A DNA stretch of 64,000 nucleotides. Source: Curvularia sp. ZM96. Its lineage: Eukaryota > Ascomycota > Dothideomycetes > Pleosporales > Pleosporaceae. The translations under genes and the position numbers were made by a program. Within the stretch, counting starts at the first letter, position 1. Each line of letters begins with the position of its first letter. The stretch lies in the NCBI GenBank assembly GCA_022457065.1, contig JAJGBQ010000005.1:2542001-2606000 (forward strand), given 5' to 3'. This document shows, piece after piece, positions 23,641 to 34,325 of the stretch. The notes under the pieces are model-generated. The model searched no databases. It saw only the letters and a list, made by a program, of their open reading frames with translations, and was not told where the DNA came from.

Positions 23641-26020
23641 AGGGATTGGACCCTGGCAGGGCGTTGGTGTGGAGGTGGTTGGATAGTTCCGTTTTGTAGT
23701 TCTTGTATGTTTTGTGAGTCAGGAAGTGGAGAGACTGTGAGGCTGCCTAGTTCATATTTTTATGCTACTATGGTGTCTAGGCAACATGTCCGGAAGTAGA
23801 AGTAGTAGGCATGAGAACAAGATATATGCATAGTCACATGATGTAGCTATAGGTTTCGAACTATGTGCTTCATTGTAATTGAGGAAAGCTCGTACGTCCA
23901 TAAAGTCTTCTTCTGTGCCGTCGAAACTATCCAAACCGATGTTCCACAGTCTACATACCCCGGAGCACATATTGACCTTGGTCTTGATACACTAAGAACA
24001 GTTTGCAGACTGATCAGCTGGGAAGGGACTACATCCTGTCAAATTATTAGTATACCTGCTTTCAAAGAAAATTAGATTATCCACTTACCATTTGTGTTGC
24101 GGCGGCAAGGATTGCTCTGTACACCAAATGTTAGAATCCACTTCATACGAATCTATCTCGGGACGTTCATACACTACGGCATTTGAACGAAATGCCTGTG
24201 ACATCGCTAATGCATACTCCATTGGGAAATTTGCCGTTGAAGTCTGGGATGCGACCCGCCACGGCGCTGTTACTGCTGTAGCAGTTCTATTATTATGAGC
24301 ACTACTCTCCCAAAACGTGATGAAAACCCACAAAATTCTCTGCTGTTGCTAGGCCTAGCAGGGGGGTCACTGCGGCGATTATGTTGAACTGCATCTTGAT
24401 CGAGTTGGTGCTTGTTGTACTGGGTAGGTAAGTTGTGGGGTAAGTTATAATGACAGCAAGTCGATAGCAGCAGAGCAGATTAGGTTCTTATATGCAATAC
24501 GAGCCTTCTATCCTCGCAAACTTTAGATACAAACCAGGTTAGACGATGAAAACGCTACGTACATAAGATGGTGCCAAGCGCCGATAAGTTCCGGATTACC
24601 TGCGTGATCGGCATTTTTTCTTTGGGCACTGTGGTATCAAGTGCCAACTCGCATTCTGGTTCTAGTAGCTTCATCGCTGAACAGAAACTAGTAAGTATAA
24701 CGAGATACTGGTAGCATGCACCAGTTGAAGTTGACACAATTTATACATTTGTAGTATGTTGTCGTTAAAGGAGCACTTTGAGCATACGAGCGCTATCCTG
24801 GAAGAAAACTCGAATCGGCTACGTGACGATGAAGTGGTACATCCTTGCCATGTTTTGACGAATCGAGGAAAGCGTCCAGGACCCACTGTATAGATCTAAG
24901 CTCGTCAAAGTCAAGTCTCGTCTTACATGAGCCTAGGATATAGTTGTCAGCCCGTGAAAAGCTTCTTGTGTTGAAGACGTCCGAATGGCGAAGAAAGGAC
25001 GCAGGCTTAAATATCGTTGACGTCCTACAACGACCACATCAGGTATTATATCACCTAGGAACTCGCATATCTTGAAAATTAATTAGCTCATTTAAGGTAC
25101 TCGGCGTAAGCCCAAGATGTAACGTTGGGAGTAAGCGCTAAATAGATTAAGGCTGAACATCTACCGCATGTAAGATTATAGGCATGTAGTCTGAAGAAAT
25201 ATCTATGTTCCCTAGACAGTGTACTTCTATTATCCGTAGATTTTGCTTGCGTAGGGAACTAGTGCTGTTAATTCGAGGTACCGATCTCATTTCCTTTACG
25301 AATAGTACTCATCATGATGTTCTGTGGGGTCATCAATCACAAAATAGTTAAGTCACAATCAGGAGCCTTAGTGTCTCAACGACCTGAAATGCAGGAAACA
25401 TAATGAGATACTCGCTGCCAGCGTATATCTGTGCTTCTCTCTTCGTACAATGTCTGTGCCCGAGGTTCTCTCTTCATTGCTGAAGCTAGTACCGATACAT
25501 CCAGGCGATCCACAGGTGGGGATACCTGCAGTATGCATGGGAAGCATCCCATATGGGTGTTTCACCAAACTAAGCAGCATCTCCCTCAGGAATATGTCAT
25601 GATATATCGTCCCAATCAGTATGAGACGTGATTTCGAAGAAGAGATTAAGGCAAAGGATATAGTTGGACCTAAAGCGCTCCCTTGATTAATAGCAATGTA
25701 TAAAAACACGTTCGTAATTTGCACCTAGTTCAAAGATGAAGCATGTATATGCATGTAACATTATTTCATTCATATAGTTCGTGAGTGCGTTCCAGCATCT
25801 CTGCTAGCTCTCAGGTTCGTTAAACACATTGCCAGCGTGATCGGGTCCAGGGAGATGTTACTTGTGAGGGGCTAATGTAGGCAGAGGAAGCTGCATACGT
25901 CTACCTATCGCTCGCAAGTAATTCCATGTACTGATTTTGTCGCTAAGACGGTACGTGCGACATAGGCTTAGTCTGGTATATAGGTCAGTACATTGCCTCA
26001 CTTACACCAGACGACGTATA
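23641..26020. other. gene-poor region with ambiguous coding-like remnants
   Basis: About 2.4 kb with no complete gene. At 24085-24300 the minus strand reads as a plausible exon (including TSTANFPMEYALAMSQAF) followed by a GTAAGT donor, but upstream stops block it. At 24610-24892 both strands give coding-like stretches that overlap, so neither can be trusted. From 24.9 to 26.0 kb I see only short frames in moderately AT-rich DNA. Confidence 0.45.
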
Positions 26021-26396
26021 CTAACTGAAGCGGAAGTGGCCATCCTCGTTGGTGATGCGCTCGCCGAGGTTGATGTCGCGAGTCTCGCCGTTGCCATCAA
26101 CATCCCTCAAGGTAGCACGGAGGACGGGAACGTCACCGTCACCTTCAAGGGCGAAGTGGATATCCTCTGCTGAATCGGCGAAGCCCTGGCCTTCCCAAAC
26201 GAAGTGGCCTACATGATATCAGTAAGCACGTGAGCTTGACGTCAGATGTTCGAGCCAATATACCGTTGTCGTTGCCGATGCATGAGTTGAGGTCAATTTC
26301 AGAGTCGTTCCAGTTGCCGTCGGCGGTCTGGAGACGAGCCCTGAGCATGTGGCCGTCATCGATGCGGATTTCTTCGGCAGTGTGGTAGAAAGTCAT
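26021..26396 (-). CDS. cyanovirin-N homology (CVNH) domain protein
   Basis: Two exons, 26396-26264 and 26208-26021, give 106 residues, the size of a single CVNH domain. The N-terminal half (MTFYHTAEEIRIDDGHMLRA, then IDLNSCIGNDNG) and the C-terminal half (GFADSAEDIHFALEGDG, then RDINLGERITNEDGHFRFS) are the two sequence repeats of the fold, each ending in the IxN(D/E)xG-type turn. CVNH proteins are small lectins, often binding mannose-rich glycans; fungal ones are largely uncharacterised. There is no signal peptide, so it is probably cytosolic or exported by another route. The 55-bp intron lies after the first repeat. A TATAAAG box sits about 100 bp upstream. It is isolated in a gene-poor segment. 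Confidence 0.92.
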
Positions 26397-26491
26397 GTTG
26401 AATAGATTCGAATTGTGGAAGGTTGCTTGTAGGTGTTTGAAAGATCAGTGAAGACCAGAGAAAGTTGTGGTGTGAGTGAGGAGACACTGAG

Positions 26492-26498
26492 CTTTATA
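26492..26498 (-). promoter_or_regulatory. TATA box of the CVNH gene
   Basis: TATAAAG read on the minus strand, about 96-102 bp upstream of the CVNH start codon, at the normal distance for a fungal TATA promoter with a short leader. Confidence 0.55.
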
Positions 26499-28693
26499 GG
26501 AGGGGAACGAGCCGAGCACCGATGAGCCGACAATCACAGTTGTAGTAAGAGAGATCCATGGTGCCAAGTTGACGCAGGTCGTGTCGCGTACTTCCCCACC
26601 AGGCCCACCTTATGGGGAGAGGTGAAGCTGGCCTGAACTGCCTTGTCCCACACGTCACGATGGTAGCTTCACTTGAACCCTTGCTAAGGTCCAGCCAGAA
26701 CGTGCCAGTCTTTCTACGAGGAAGCGGAGACTCTACATAGAGCAAATTGATTCCAGGCAGTGGTCACACCATGTTCACAGGTAAGGGGTGGTCGAGCGCC
26801 AAGCAGTGGACATGGAGTTCAGCCATGCAGGCGCCCCAATTTGCGCCTCGTGGCTGTGTGTGAGTGGCTTAAACATGGTGGCGTAGCCCCAACGTGCATC
26901 ACGGGTGGGTCCGGTGCGTTGTTTAAGGTTTGCAAAACGGCATTGTGCCACTGTTGGGGATGCGGAGACGAGGTGAGGGATTATCATGCTTGCGCAGATG
27001 ATGGTTCTGTGCCGTTGCACAACAGCTTCTCGTGTATCTTTGGGGAGGATGCATGGGAATAGTTGCGGTATGAAATCTGAATGCAATTGGATTGGAAGGA
27101 CAGAATTGCACCAATGTATGCAGGGTCAACGCTAAAAGCACGCTAACCTGGCAGCTTCCCCACTCTGGCTGTTGTCGCATGCTTCCTCTTCTACACATGT
27201 CCACCGCCTCGACGGTACACAACCATGCTATGCTACTCTAATCATGATTTGCACTAATGCAGGCCAGTTTGCCATCGAAACACGTCCGGAGCTTTGTTCT
27301 ATTGTTCGGAAGTGGAGCGATAAGAGAAACCAAGGTATGTTTGTGCGAGTTGGATAGATATGCTCAAAATGGTAGGGTAAACATAACTGGGGCAAATCTT
27401 GAAGTAGCTATCAAGCCATGTGATAAGACACCAATGGGTCCAGACACGTGATTATGGATTTCGAGAACCTGGTAGAGCTCCGGCGAAGTCTGTTCAATTG
27501 CTCATCACGTGAGCACAACCCACACAATCAACCATGATGGAGTTCTACACTTGTACCCGCCAGACCTCATGAGATCCCTAGGTCATCATACTATTTACCC
27601 TAAACTACACATAATCTAATGCGCAACATTATTTTCTATCTCGTATCAAGGTCCGAATTCCCATATTCCTTCACCATGAAATTAGCCAGCTCGCTTAGAA
27701 TCTCAGCGACCAAGTACATAACTACAATGGTTAATGATTTCAGAGTAGTTACTGAACTAGATGTGTAAGAGTTCAAACTAACGAAAATGATATAGAGCGG
27801 GTCGGCTAGTGTGAAAGAAGCTATAATGATGCCCTAATAATCATAGCTCACCAGGTTCATAGTAATGAGGGCTTGTTCTTCGCATAGCAAGGTATTCTCT
27901 TAGGCTGCTTGATTCACTGGTTATTAAAACAAATATGGCGCGTGCAGGTGAGAAAATAAAGACAAAGTTTTGTAATGATAAGGGTATTATGGGCTGGTGT
28001 TGAAAGTGGCATCGTTGGGCGAGCCTAGTGTGAGTTGACAAGGCGTAAATTGTCCATTAGCTGCCCGCACTATGCATGTGATATTTTTCAGCACTACGTT
28101 GGTCAGACACTCTGTTGTTTTGTTCATTATCTGCACCTTTCTGTCAACATAAACATCTAATGCCAAATGGATATTGTGGTAATTTCCTGTGGATTAGCGC
28201 AGTGTTGAAGGTGGCGGTGGCAGACTACTAGCGACACATAAACTAGCGTGGAACAGCCCCTTAACTCTAACTGCCAAGTTAACTCCGCAATACACTTGCA
28301 AATGTCACCTCTACCGCATAACTGGTATCGCATTATCTTCCCCAGACGCATCTGCCGATCTTGCATTGCTTATCACCACAGTTGAAACACGCCACTTTTC
28401 TCGCAGTAACATCTTAAAAGAGCGCACGGGAGGCAACGGCCATGTTGCTGACGTTTGCCTGTAAGCAGTACGAAAGTTTCAATGCGGCTCGCATGTGGAG
28501 AGTGACGGGCCGATCACTTACCCCGTAACAAGACGGAGGAATTCGAACTAGTCCTTGCATTTTTTTTTCCGGATGTTTTGCCAGAGAGTGCAGGCGAACA
28601 TGTTCATGCGCGAGTATGTTTATGTCAGCCATTACGTCAGCTGCTGTTAGGTAAATGATAACCTATGCCCAGTCTGTAACCGGTTATTGATCC

Positions 28694-28715
28694 GTATACG
28701 ATGCACTTCGTATAC
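28694..28715. repeat. perfect short inverted repeat
   Basis: GTATACGA at 28694-28701 and TCGTATAC at 28708-28715 are exact reverse complements around a 6-base spacer. The arm sequence resembles recombinase half-sites by chance or otherwise. No recombinase gene is present in the window. Confidence 0.6.
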
Positions 28716-29157
28716 TAGTCAATGGCAAATGATATTGCTGTCGCTGCCAAGAAACACCTGGTTCTTGGACTAAACCATTGACTGACGGAGTCTCTTAGTC
28801 TGGAAGTTGCCCTGTCTTGCTGTGACGACGATGCTTACAGAAAGCTCTTCCAGCCATTGAAAGATTGAATACAGAAAACATCCAACTCTATTGCGCTTGT
28901 CAGCATTCGCAGTACTTTCTACTGCATAGCTAGCCGCGGAGAATATTTTGTCGCCAAGAACAACTACAATTTACTAGTTTGATTAATTAGAGCGCGCATT
29001 TATAATAGGACCGAATGTTATGCTCATTTCGCACCGGTTCTAGATTGTGTTTCTCCTACCACTGTCACTCCAGACAAGGCCTCTCGCGTAAACAAATACG
29101 AGCTTAGGCGAAAAGCCACTTTCGTCCCTTGTGGTAAGCGATAGCGTTTACAGCGCT

Positions 29158-29325
29158 GTACACCGCCATGATCGGGGATCAGTGATCGTAGAACGGCGAC
29201 TTGACTAAGCTGTTTTCGATCAGAGTTGTACGAAGCATGCGGTGGCGCGTACACCGCTGTGATGAGAGGGATGAAGGATCTAATAGACGGTGACAAGGCG
29301 ACTAACTGTTTTCGTCGCGATTCTG
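29158..29325. repeat. degenerate tandem direct repeat
   Basis: Two imperfect copies starting with GTACACCGC (near 29158 and near 29249) both continue to a GACTAA...CTGTTTTCG block about 55 bases later. Period is about 90 bp. The copies differ at many positions. Confidence 0.45.
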
Positions 29326-29714
29326 TTCACAAGTGACGTCTATGCTCTCTAGGAATTGAAGTTGACATGAGCTTCAACAGTAATGCATGATGAGCCAAGT
29401 AGGGCCAGACCTTATGTAGTAGGTAGGGCTGCGTGTAGCGGCTAGTGCTATTTTGGATAGCTAATGTACCTGTTGTATCTGTCTGTTCATACCGCGGTGA
29501 GTCGGACATTGGACATGAATAAATTGCAAGGAAGCAGAGGATCGCCGGAACAAATGGGCCAAGCAAGGCCAGCAAGACCCGCCCTGTCTCGCGCTAAAGC
29601 GCGGCGCCACTGCTTCAAACTCTGTGACGTTCACGGATGTGGATACGGAATTGCCAGAATGCTGGGTGCACTGCCTGGTTGGTGGATGTAGCCGCGTAGT
29701 ATCCCTTGGTATTC

Positions 29715-29750
29715 ATTCATTCATTCATTCATTCATTCATCCATCCATCC
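29715..29750. repeat. tetranucleotide microsatellite
   Basis: About six to seven ATTC units followed by three ATCC units. A simple-sequence array in noncoding DNA, likely length-variable between strains. Confidence 0.85.
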
Positions 29751-29867
29751 TAGCGTCGGCACCTTTCGGGCGTGTGAACAGTAACCAGAAGGTAGTTGAA
29801 GGCGGTAGTCTCATATGACCGTCTCGGCATCTCTTCGGATCTTCTTGGTAGATGCGAGCTCTTCCCA

Positions 29868-29875
29868 TATATAAG
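29868..29875 (+). promoter_or_regulatory. TATA box of the secreted Cys-rich gene
   Basis: TATATAAG lies 110-117 bp before the ATG of the small secreted protein at 29985, suggesting the promoter is still intact even though the reading frame is interrupted. Confidence 0.6.
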
Positions 29876-29984
29876 GAATGCAATAATTCCACGAGAACAC
29901 GACATCGAACTCGCTCGCTCACTTCGATACCAACAAATTCCAGGACCCGAAACCCAATCCGGATCAAAACTCCAAATCGTTAGG

Positions 29985-30444
29985 ATGCACGCCCTCTCTG
30001 TTGTCGCTCTCGCCCTTGGCGCCACCGCCGTCTCTGCCCAAAGCTGTGCCCCATACTGCCAGTTCCCAAAGAGCATGGTCTGCCCCAGCAGTGGCTAAAC
30101 CCTTACGCGCGATGAAATCATCGCTGCTGCTGTCAACGGAGACCGAAGCGGAGAACCCCGTGAGAAGAGTACATACAACCTTGCTACACAGTTCTGCAAT
30201 AGCCCAGACTTTAAGGGCGTTCCTCTCTGGACGGTAAGTTTCTCTCACTCTTTTCCCTTGATAAAGAGACCTAGCCTTTCACCAAGAATCCGCATGCTGA
30301 CCTTGACGCTTTCAGACCAGTCTTCCAAAGCAATCCGGTGCCCTCTTCTATGCCTTGAACGACAAGGGCACTTTCTTCTTCTGCGGCACCTCTTCCGGTC
30401 AGCTCCCTAGTGGCTGGCTGGACTCTTGCACGGTGTCCAACTAG
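29985..30444 (+). pseudogene. small secreted cysteine-rich protein interrupted by an in-frame TAA
   Basis: Exons 29985-30233 and 30316-30444 keep one frame across an 82-bp GT-AG intron and end in TAG at 30442. The first 18 or so residues are a textbook signal peptide ending VSA. The mature part has six cysteines spread over both exons, typical of apoplastic effector-like proteins. A TAA codon at 30096-30098, after 37 codons, breaks the frame. The sequence after the stop remains coding-like for 45 further codons in exon 1 and 42 in exon 2, so the break looks recent. Stop read-through or a base-call error are alternatives. I do not recognise the family, and no toxic activity can be inferred. 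Confidence 0.7.
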
Positions 30445-31092
30445 GCGTATTCATCCTATTTGGTGTCGTGTTTCATCAGGAACGGGTATCAGGTTCTTAG
30501 TGAGATTAGTAGATCGGATGCGAACTAAGTAATGAATAAAGACGACTTCAAAATTCTTCAAAGTGTGTCCGCGAAGGTCGCTTGATTATATAATGAGCTA
30601 CCAGTTGTATGGAATCGTGATCATGATGTGCGGCCTCAATGTCGATCAGCGCGGGTACGTTGCCGATAGGCATCAGGGTCCAAGGTATGAGCAACGGTCG
30701 ACCGCACTGCGGGATATGCCTGTAGCCCCTGTATATCACATCTCTGTCAGCCTGATTGTCTGTTCAAGTAGTAAAGCAGTATACACATTCAACAGTGAAA
30801 TGACCCTTAAGCACTGATATGTATCTTGACACATATCCTCAATTTCGGCGCTCTTAGCACTGATGACTGAAGAATCATAGCCTAAAAGTCATTTCAAGTC
30901 CAGGAATAGGGATGAGCAAATCGTTAGCGAAGGAAAACCGCTTTTGTTGTGGTATCGAGCTAATTTGGTCATAAAAACTACCCTGATGATGTGACGCCAG
31001 ACTCCAGGAACGGTTTTTTACTCGCAAGAGCAAGTAGGTGCTTCACCTGCCTCTACTGCTGTCGATGGTCTGCCATGTCCCAAAACTCTTTT
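30445..31092. other. intergenic region
   Basis: About 650 bp between the interrupted secreted-protein gene and the 3' end of RLP24. No gene or notable repeat is seen. Confidence 0.5.
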
Positions 31093-31900
31093 TTATTCAT
31101 CGACGTCCATGGCCTCGACGCCGCGGCCGCCAACCTTCATCTTCATCTTCCTCTTCGTCTTAGTCTTGGGCAGCGTCTCTTCCTCGACGTCGCTGAGCTC
31201 GCTCTCCTCGGCCTCAAGTTCCTTCCTCCGGGCAGCAACCTTGTCCTTAACCGTCTGAACATCGGGTTCCATTTCCGTTTGCATTTGCTCGAGCTCTTCC
31301 TTAGAGAATCGCTCGCTCGGTGGCAGCAGATGCTGGTTCTCCATGACCAGCTTACGATCTTCCTCACGCTGGCGCTGCTTGTTGCCACGCATGCGGGCTT
31401 TGTAAAAGGCGCGCTCTCTTCGTGCTCGGATCTCCGATACACGGCCCATAGCCTTGAGCGTAGTCTGAACCAGGTCGCGGTTGTAGCGCACGGGCACGTT
31501 GCGACGCTGAGCAAAGGTGAGGGTAGAATCGACAGTCATCTCCTTGCCGTGGGCGCGACGGAAGGCCTTGGTCCATGCCAACTTGCGCGGCTGAAGAGAA
31601 AAAAAAAAGACGGTTAGCAGGTGTGGGGTTTGGCGCAAGACACGAGGTATGCTCACGTTGCGCTTCATCTTGAAGTTCTTGTGGCATTTGCTCTTGCAAA
31701 AGCGAAAACTCTTGGCGTCATTTCGCACTGTGCGCGGTCAGAAGAGGGCTGTGGTGGCGCGGTGGCAGGGCGCATACCAAAGGTGATGCCCTTTGACGGG
31801 TAGACAGGACTTGAGCAGAAGTAGCCTGGTTATGTTAGCGGCAGTTCCAGTGCCGGCGACGCAGGCATTCGATATGGTACATACACGTCTCGATCCTCAT
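31093..31900 (-). CDS. RLP24: ribosome biogenesis protein RLP24
   Basis: Four exons: 31900-31885 (16 bases), 31825-31778, 31727-31657 and 31590-31093, giving 210 residues. The splices rebuild an L24e zinc ribbon: CYFC near residue 6 and FCKSKC near residue 35, followed by KMKRNPRKLAWTKAFR. The rest is basic and helical, with TVDSTLTFAQRRNVPVRYNR, then an acidic and Lys-rich tail ending AMDVDE. Rlp24 holds the place of ribosomal protein L24 on pre-60S particles and activates the AAA-ATPase Drg1 (Afg2) through its C-terminus on export to the cytoplasm, where it is replaced. The length is slightly above yeast's. With RIX1 it is one of two 60S assembly factors here, but they are not adjacent. Confidence 0.94.
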
Positions 31901-32247
31901 GATGGCGGTGGGGACGTGTTGGTGATGGTAGTAGGATTGGTGGTGCAAAGTACAGCATGCCGCCATCCAATGCTGGCCCAGCCAGAAATTTTGGGTGGCA
32001 CGTGCACCCCGCGGCCAATTGCGTCGCTCCTCGACCGAGGCACCTCCGCAGATTCCTCGCCCACCATTTTCCTACGACATCGCCGCTCTGCCTTCGCTGC
32101 ATTGCCTGTACCTTGCTCTCGACACCGTTGTCCCGTCAATTTACACGCCAGAGACGACTCTGTGCGTCCCTTGAAGACTCTAGTGCTACTCCCGGACCCC
32201 ATCCCACCCCAGCAGCGCGCCCCCTCGTCTCCCCGCACAATATCACC
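31901..32247. promoter_or_regulatory. divergent promoter between RLP24 and PAM18
   Basis: About 350 bp between two divergent start codons. The half nearer PAM18 is C-rich on the + strand, as in many fungal leaders. No TATA box is seen. Confidence 0.45.
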
Positions 32248-32692
32248 ATGTCGGCCTGGGTTTGGATATTAGGCGCAGGTGCCACTGCTTTCTTCGTACG
32301 CCCTCCCTATACTCTCTGCCGCATATCCATATGGGAAGTGCTGACTCAAATGAAAAGGGTCGCGCAGCTCTCGTTGCCCTCCGGAGATCAGGCGGAGGTG
32401 CCGGTGCTCTGGGGCGCTCCTACTACAAGGGCGGCTTTGAGCCTAAGATGACTCGCAGAGAGGCTGCGCTGATACTAGAACTGCCGTACGACGAGCCCCT
32501 CACACGAACCCGACTCATCTGCCTGCTTTGACATACTAACAACGAGACAGCGAACGAGGCATCACCAAGGAACTTCTGCGCAAGAAGCATCGCTCACTCA
32601 TGCTTTTGAACCACCCCGATCGAGGCGGCAGCCCCTACCTGGCCACCAAAGTCAACGAAGCAAAAGAACTGCTAGAGAAGGAGGTTAAATAG
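32248..32692 (+). CDS. PAM18: mitochondrial import motor J-protein TIM14/PAM18
   Basis: Three exons, 32248-32295, 32358-32485 and 32551-32692, give 105 residues, typical of the family. A hydrophobic N-terminal span (about residues 3-16, WVWILGAGATAFF) anchors it in the inner membrane. The conserved linker YYKGGFEPKMTRREAALIL precedes the J domain, whose catalytic HPD sits at residues 80-82 within MLLNHPDRGGSPYLATKVNEAKELLEK. Pam18 stimulates the ATPase of mitochondrial Hsp70 in the TIM23 presequence motor and pairs with Pam16. The introns are 62 and 65 bp. Everything essential is present. Confidence 0.95.
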
Positions 32693-33148
32693 AGCGATTG
32701 AAACATCACGTTGTGTACCCACTACTTGTACTATATTACCGCACGACTGTTCGCATCGGCATCAGCATGGCGTTGGACGGAAAATGATTAGCGTTCGAAC
32801 CACTCTACCCGCTTCAACACCTTGTCTGCCAAGACCGTGCCAACCTGTTTCCTGCTCCATATGCACCCCTCCAATGATGGGCAATCTATGTGCTTCTCCA
32901 TGGAGGTTTCGGATCCCCCTGGTGGATCTTCTGACAGCTGTGGAAACCGGCCAATCACGCACGGTTGCCGAGATGAATCGCGGCATGGCTAAATCTGGGA
33001 GTAATTGCATCCTAATGATCATCTTGTCACACCAGCATTCAAAGGGCCGTGTGTTTCTCAGTGCCTGACTTGTACTTGTCAGCCAGCACTTATATCGTGC
33101 TTGGTGCACTTTGATATTCGCCTCACATCTTCACAAATACCAGTCATC
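32693..33148. other. intergenic region upstream of the AA9 gene
   Basis: About 450 bp. It holds the PAM18 3' UTR and the AA9 promoter. A weak TATA-like CTTATATCG lies at about 33089. Otherwise nothing is seen. Confidence 0.45.
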
Positions 33149-33949
33149 ATGCTTCGGGCCTTGAGAAACGGAACATTATTCTTCTTTTTAGGACTCGTAT
33201 CGGCCCATGCACGCATCGCGCAAATCACCACGTCGACGGGCCAAACCTACGAGGGATGGGATGCTGAGTCTTCAGACACGTTAACACCGCCTCATCCACT
33301 CGCTGCATGGTCTGCCTCGAACCTGGGCAACATCTTCGTGCCGCCTTTCCAATTCTCTACACCAAACATCACCTGTCATTTCAATGCCGTTCCCGGCGCA
33401 CTTCACGTAAACGTAACCGCCGGCGACACGTTGACGTTGAAATGGAATGAATGGCCAGTTTCGCATGTTGGGCCAGTCATGACCCATATAGCCAAGTGCA
33501 ATCAGACATGTGCAACGGTAAACAAGGACGATTTGTCCTGGGTCAAGATTGACGAATTGGGGTGGCTGAACAGCACTGGGTGGGAGAAGACGGAGTTGGG
33601 TGGTACATGGGCGAGCGATGTGCTCATTGCGAACAACTTCACGTGGGTGGTCCAGATACCAGACATCCTCGCAGCAGGCAGCTATGTCATGAGACACGAG
33701 ATCATTGCATTGCATGTGGCAGAGCAGTTGGACGGTGCACAGGTGTATCCACAGTGCGTAAACCTGCGAGTCGAACAGGGGAAGAGCGCCCAGGCAAAGC
33801 AGTTAAGCGGTGGCGTGCCTGGAACCAAGCTGTATGGAGAACGAGATGAAGGCATACTGGTCAACGTCCATGGGAAGATCAGCGGATATAAGATTCCAGG
33901 ACCCAAGCTCTGGAAAGAGGCAACACCTGTACGGCAGCCGTACCAATGA
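33149..33949 (+). CDS. AA9 lytic polysaccharide monooxygenase (former GH61)
   Basis: A single-exon gene of 266 residues. A signal peptide (MLRALRNGTLFFFLGLVSA) ends just before His20, which would become the N-terminal copper-binding histidine. The second histidine-brace residue is His106 in VSHVGPV. The AA9 signature RHEIIALHVAEQLDGAQVYPQC follows, supplying the second-sphere His189 and Gln198 and axial Tyr200. It ends with YKIPGPKLWKEA, usual for catalytic cores; no cellulose-binding module is attached. AA9 enzymes cleave cellulose or hemicellulose oxidatively outside the cell using copper and a reductant with H2O2 or O2. N-x-T sites suggest glycosylation. All active-site residues are present. 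Substrate preference cannot be told. Confidence 0.95.
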   Translation: MLRALRNGTLFFFLGLVSAHARIAQITTSTGQTYEGWDAESSDTLTPPHPLAAWSASNLGNIFVPPFQFSTPNITCHFNAVPGALHVNVTAGDTLTLKWNEWPVSHVGPVMTHIAKCNQTCATVNKDDLSWVKIDELGWLNSTGWEKTELGGTWASDVLIANNFTWVVQIPDILAAGSYVMRHEIIALHVAEQLDGAQVYPQCVNLRVEQGKSAQAKQLSGGVPGTKLYGERDEGILVNVHGKISGYKIPGPKLWKEATPVRQPYQ

Positions 33950-34325
33950 AACTCTTGCCCATGAGAATGAACCGAGACAATGTCCCGTGTCACTCTGGTG
34001 AATTCGGTGTTTGGGCCGAGTAATACATGGTTGTTTACTGTAGACTTTCTTTATGGTGTGTCTGGCGAGGAGCGATAACAATAAAAATGTCGAGTAACAA
34101 TGAAAAGTCGAGTAGCTGTGGGGATGTGTGAGTGCACGGACGCACTCGAGTGTTGTTCTGCATGACGCACGTCAAAACAAACTCGTCGGCCATCATCGCT
34201 AAGACGCCCATGCAAACCCTTCTACCATCTCACCCCCGTCGCACACTCTCTTCCCCCGCCCACCCTGTCCTTTCTTTTCCCCTCGTCACTGCTGCCGATT
34301 TCGACGCTCCAACAACAAGCGCACA
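33950..34325. other. intergenic region
   Basis: About 375 bp between two + strand genes. A pyrimidine-rich stretch at 34220-34300 looks like the leader of the following membrane-protein gene. Confidence 0.5.

Larger units (their letters stand above)
26397..29984. other. gene-poor region
   Basis: About 3.6 kb without a supportable gene. It includes the CVNH promoter, an 8-bp-arm inverted repeat at 28694-28715, degenerate direct repeats near 29158 and 29249, and an ATTC/ATCC tetranucleotide array near 29715-29750. Open frames are short and lack family features. The region may hold decayed mobile DNA, but I cannot name an element. Confidence 0.5.
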
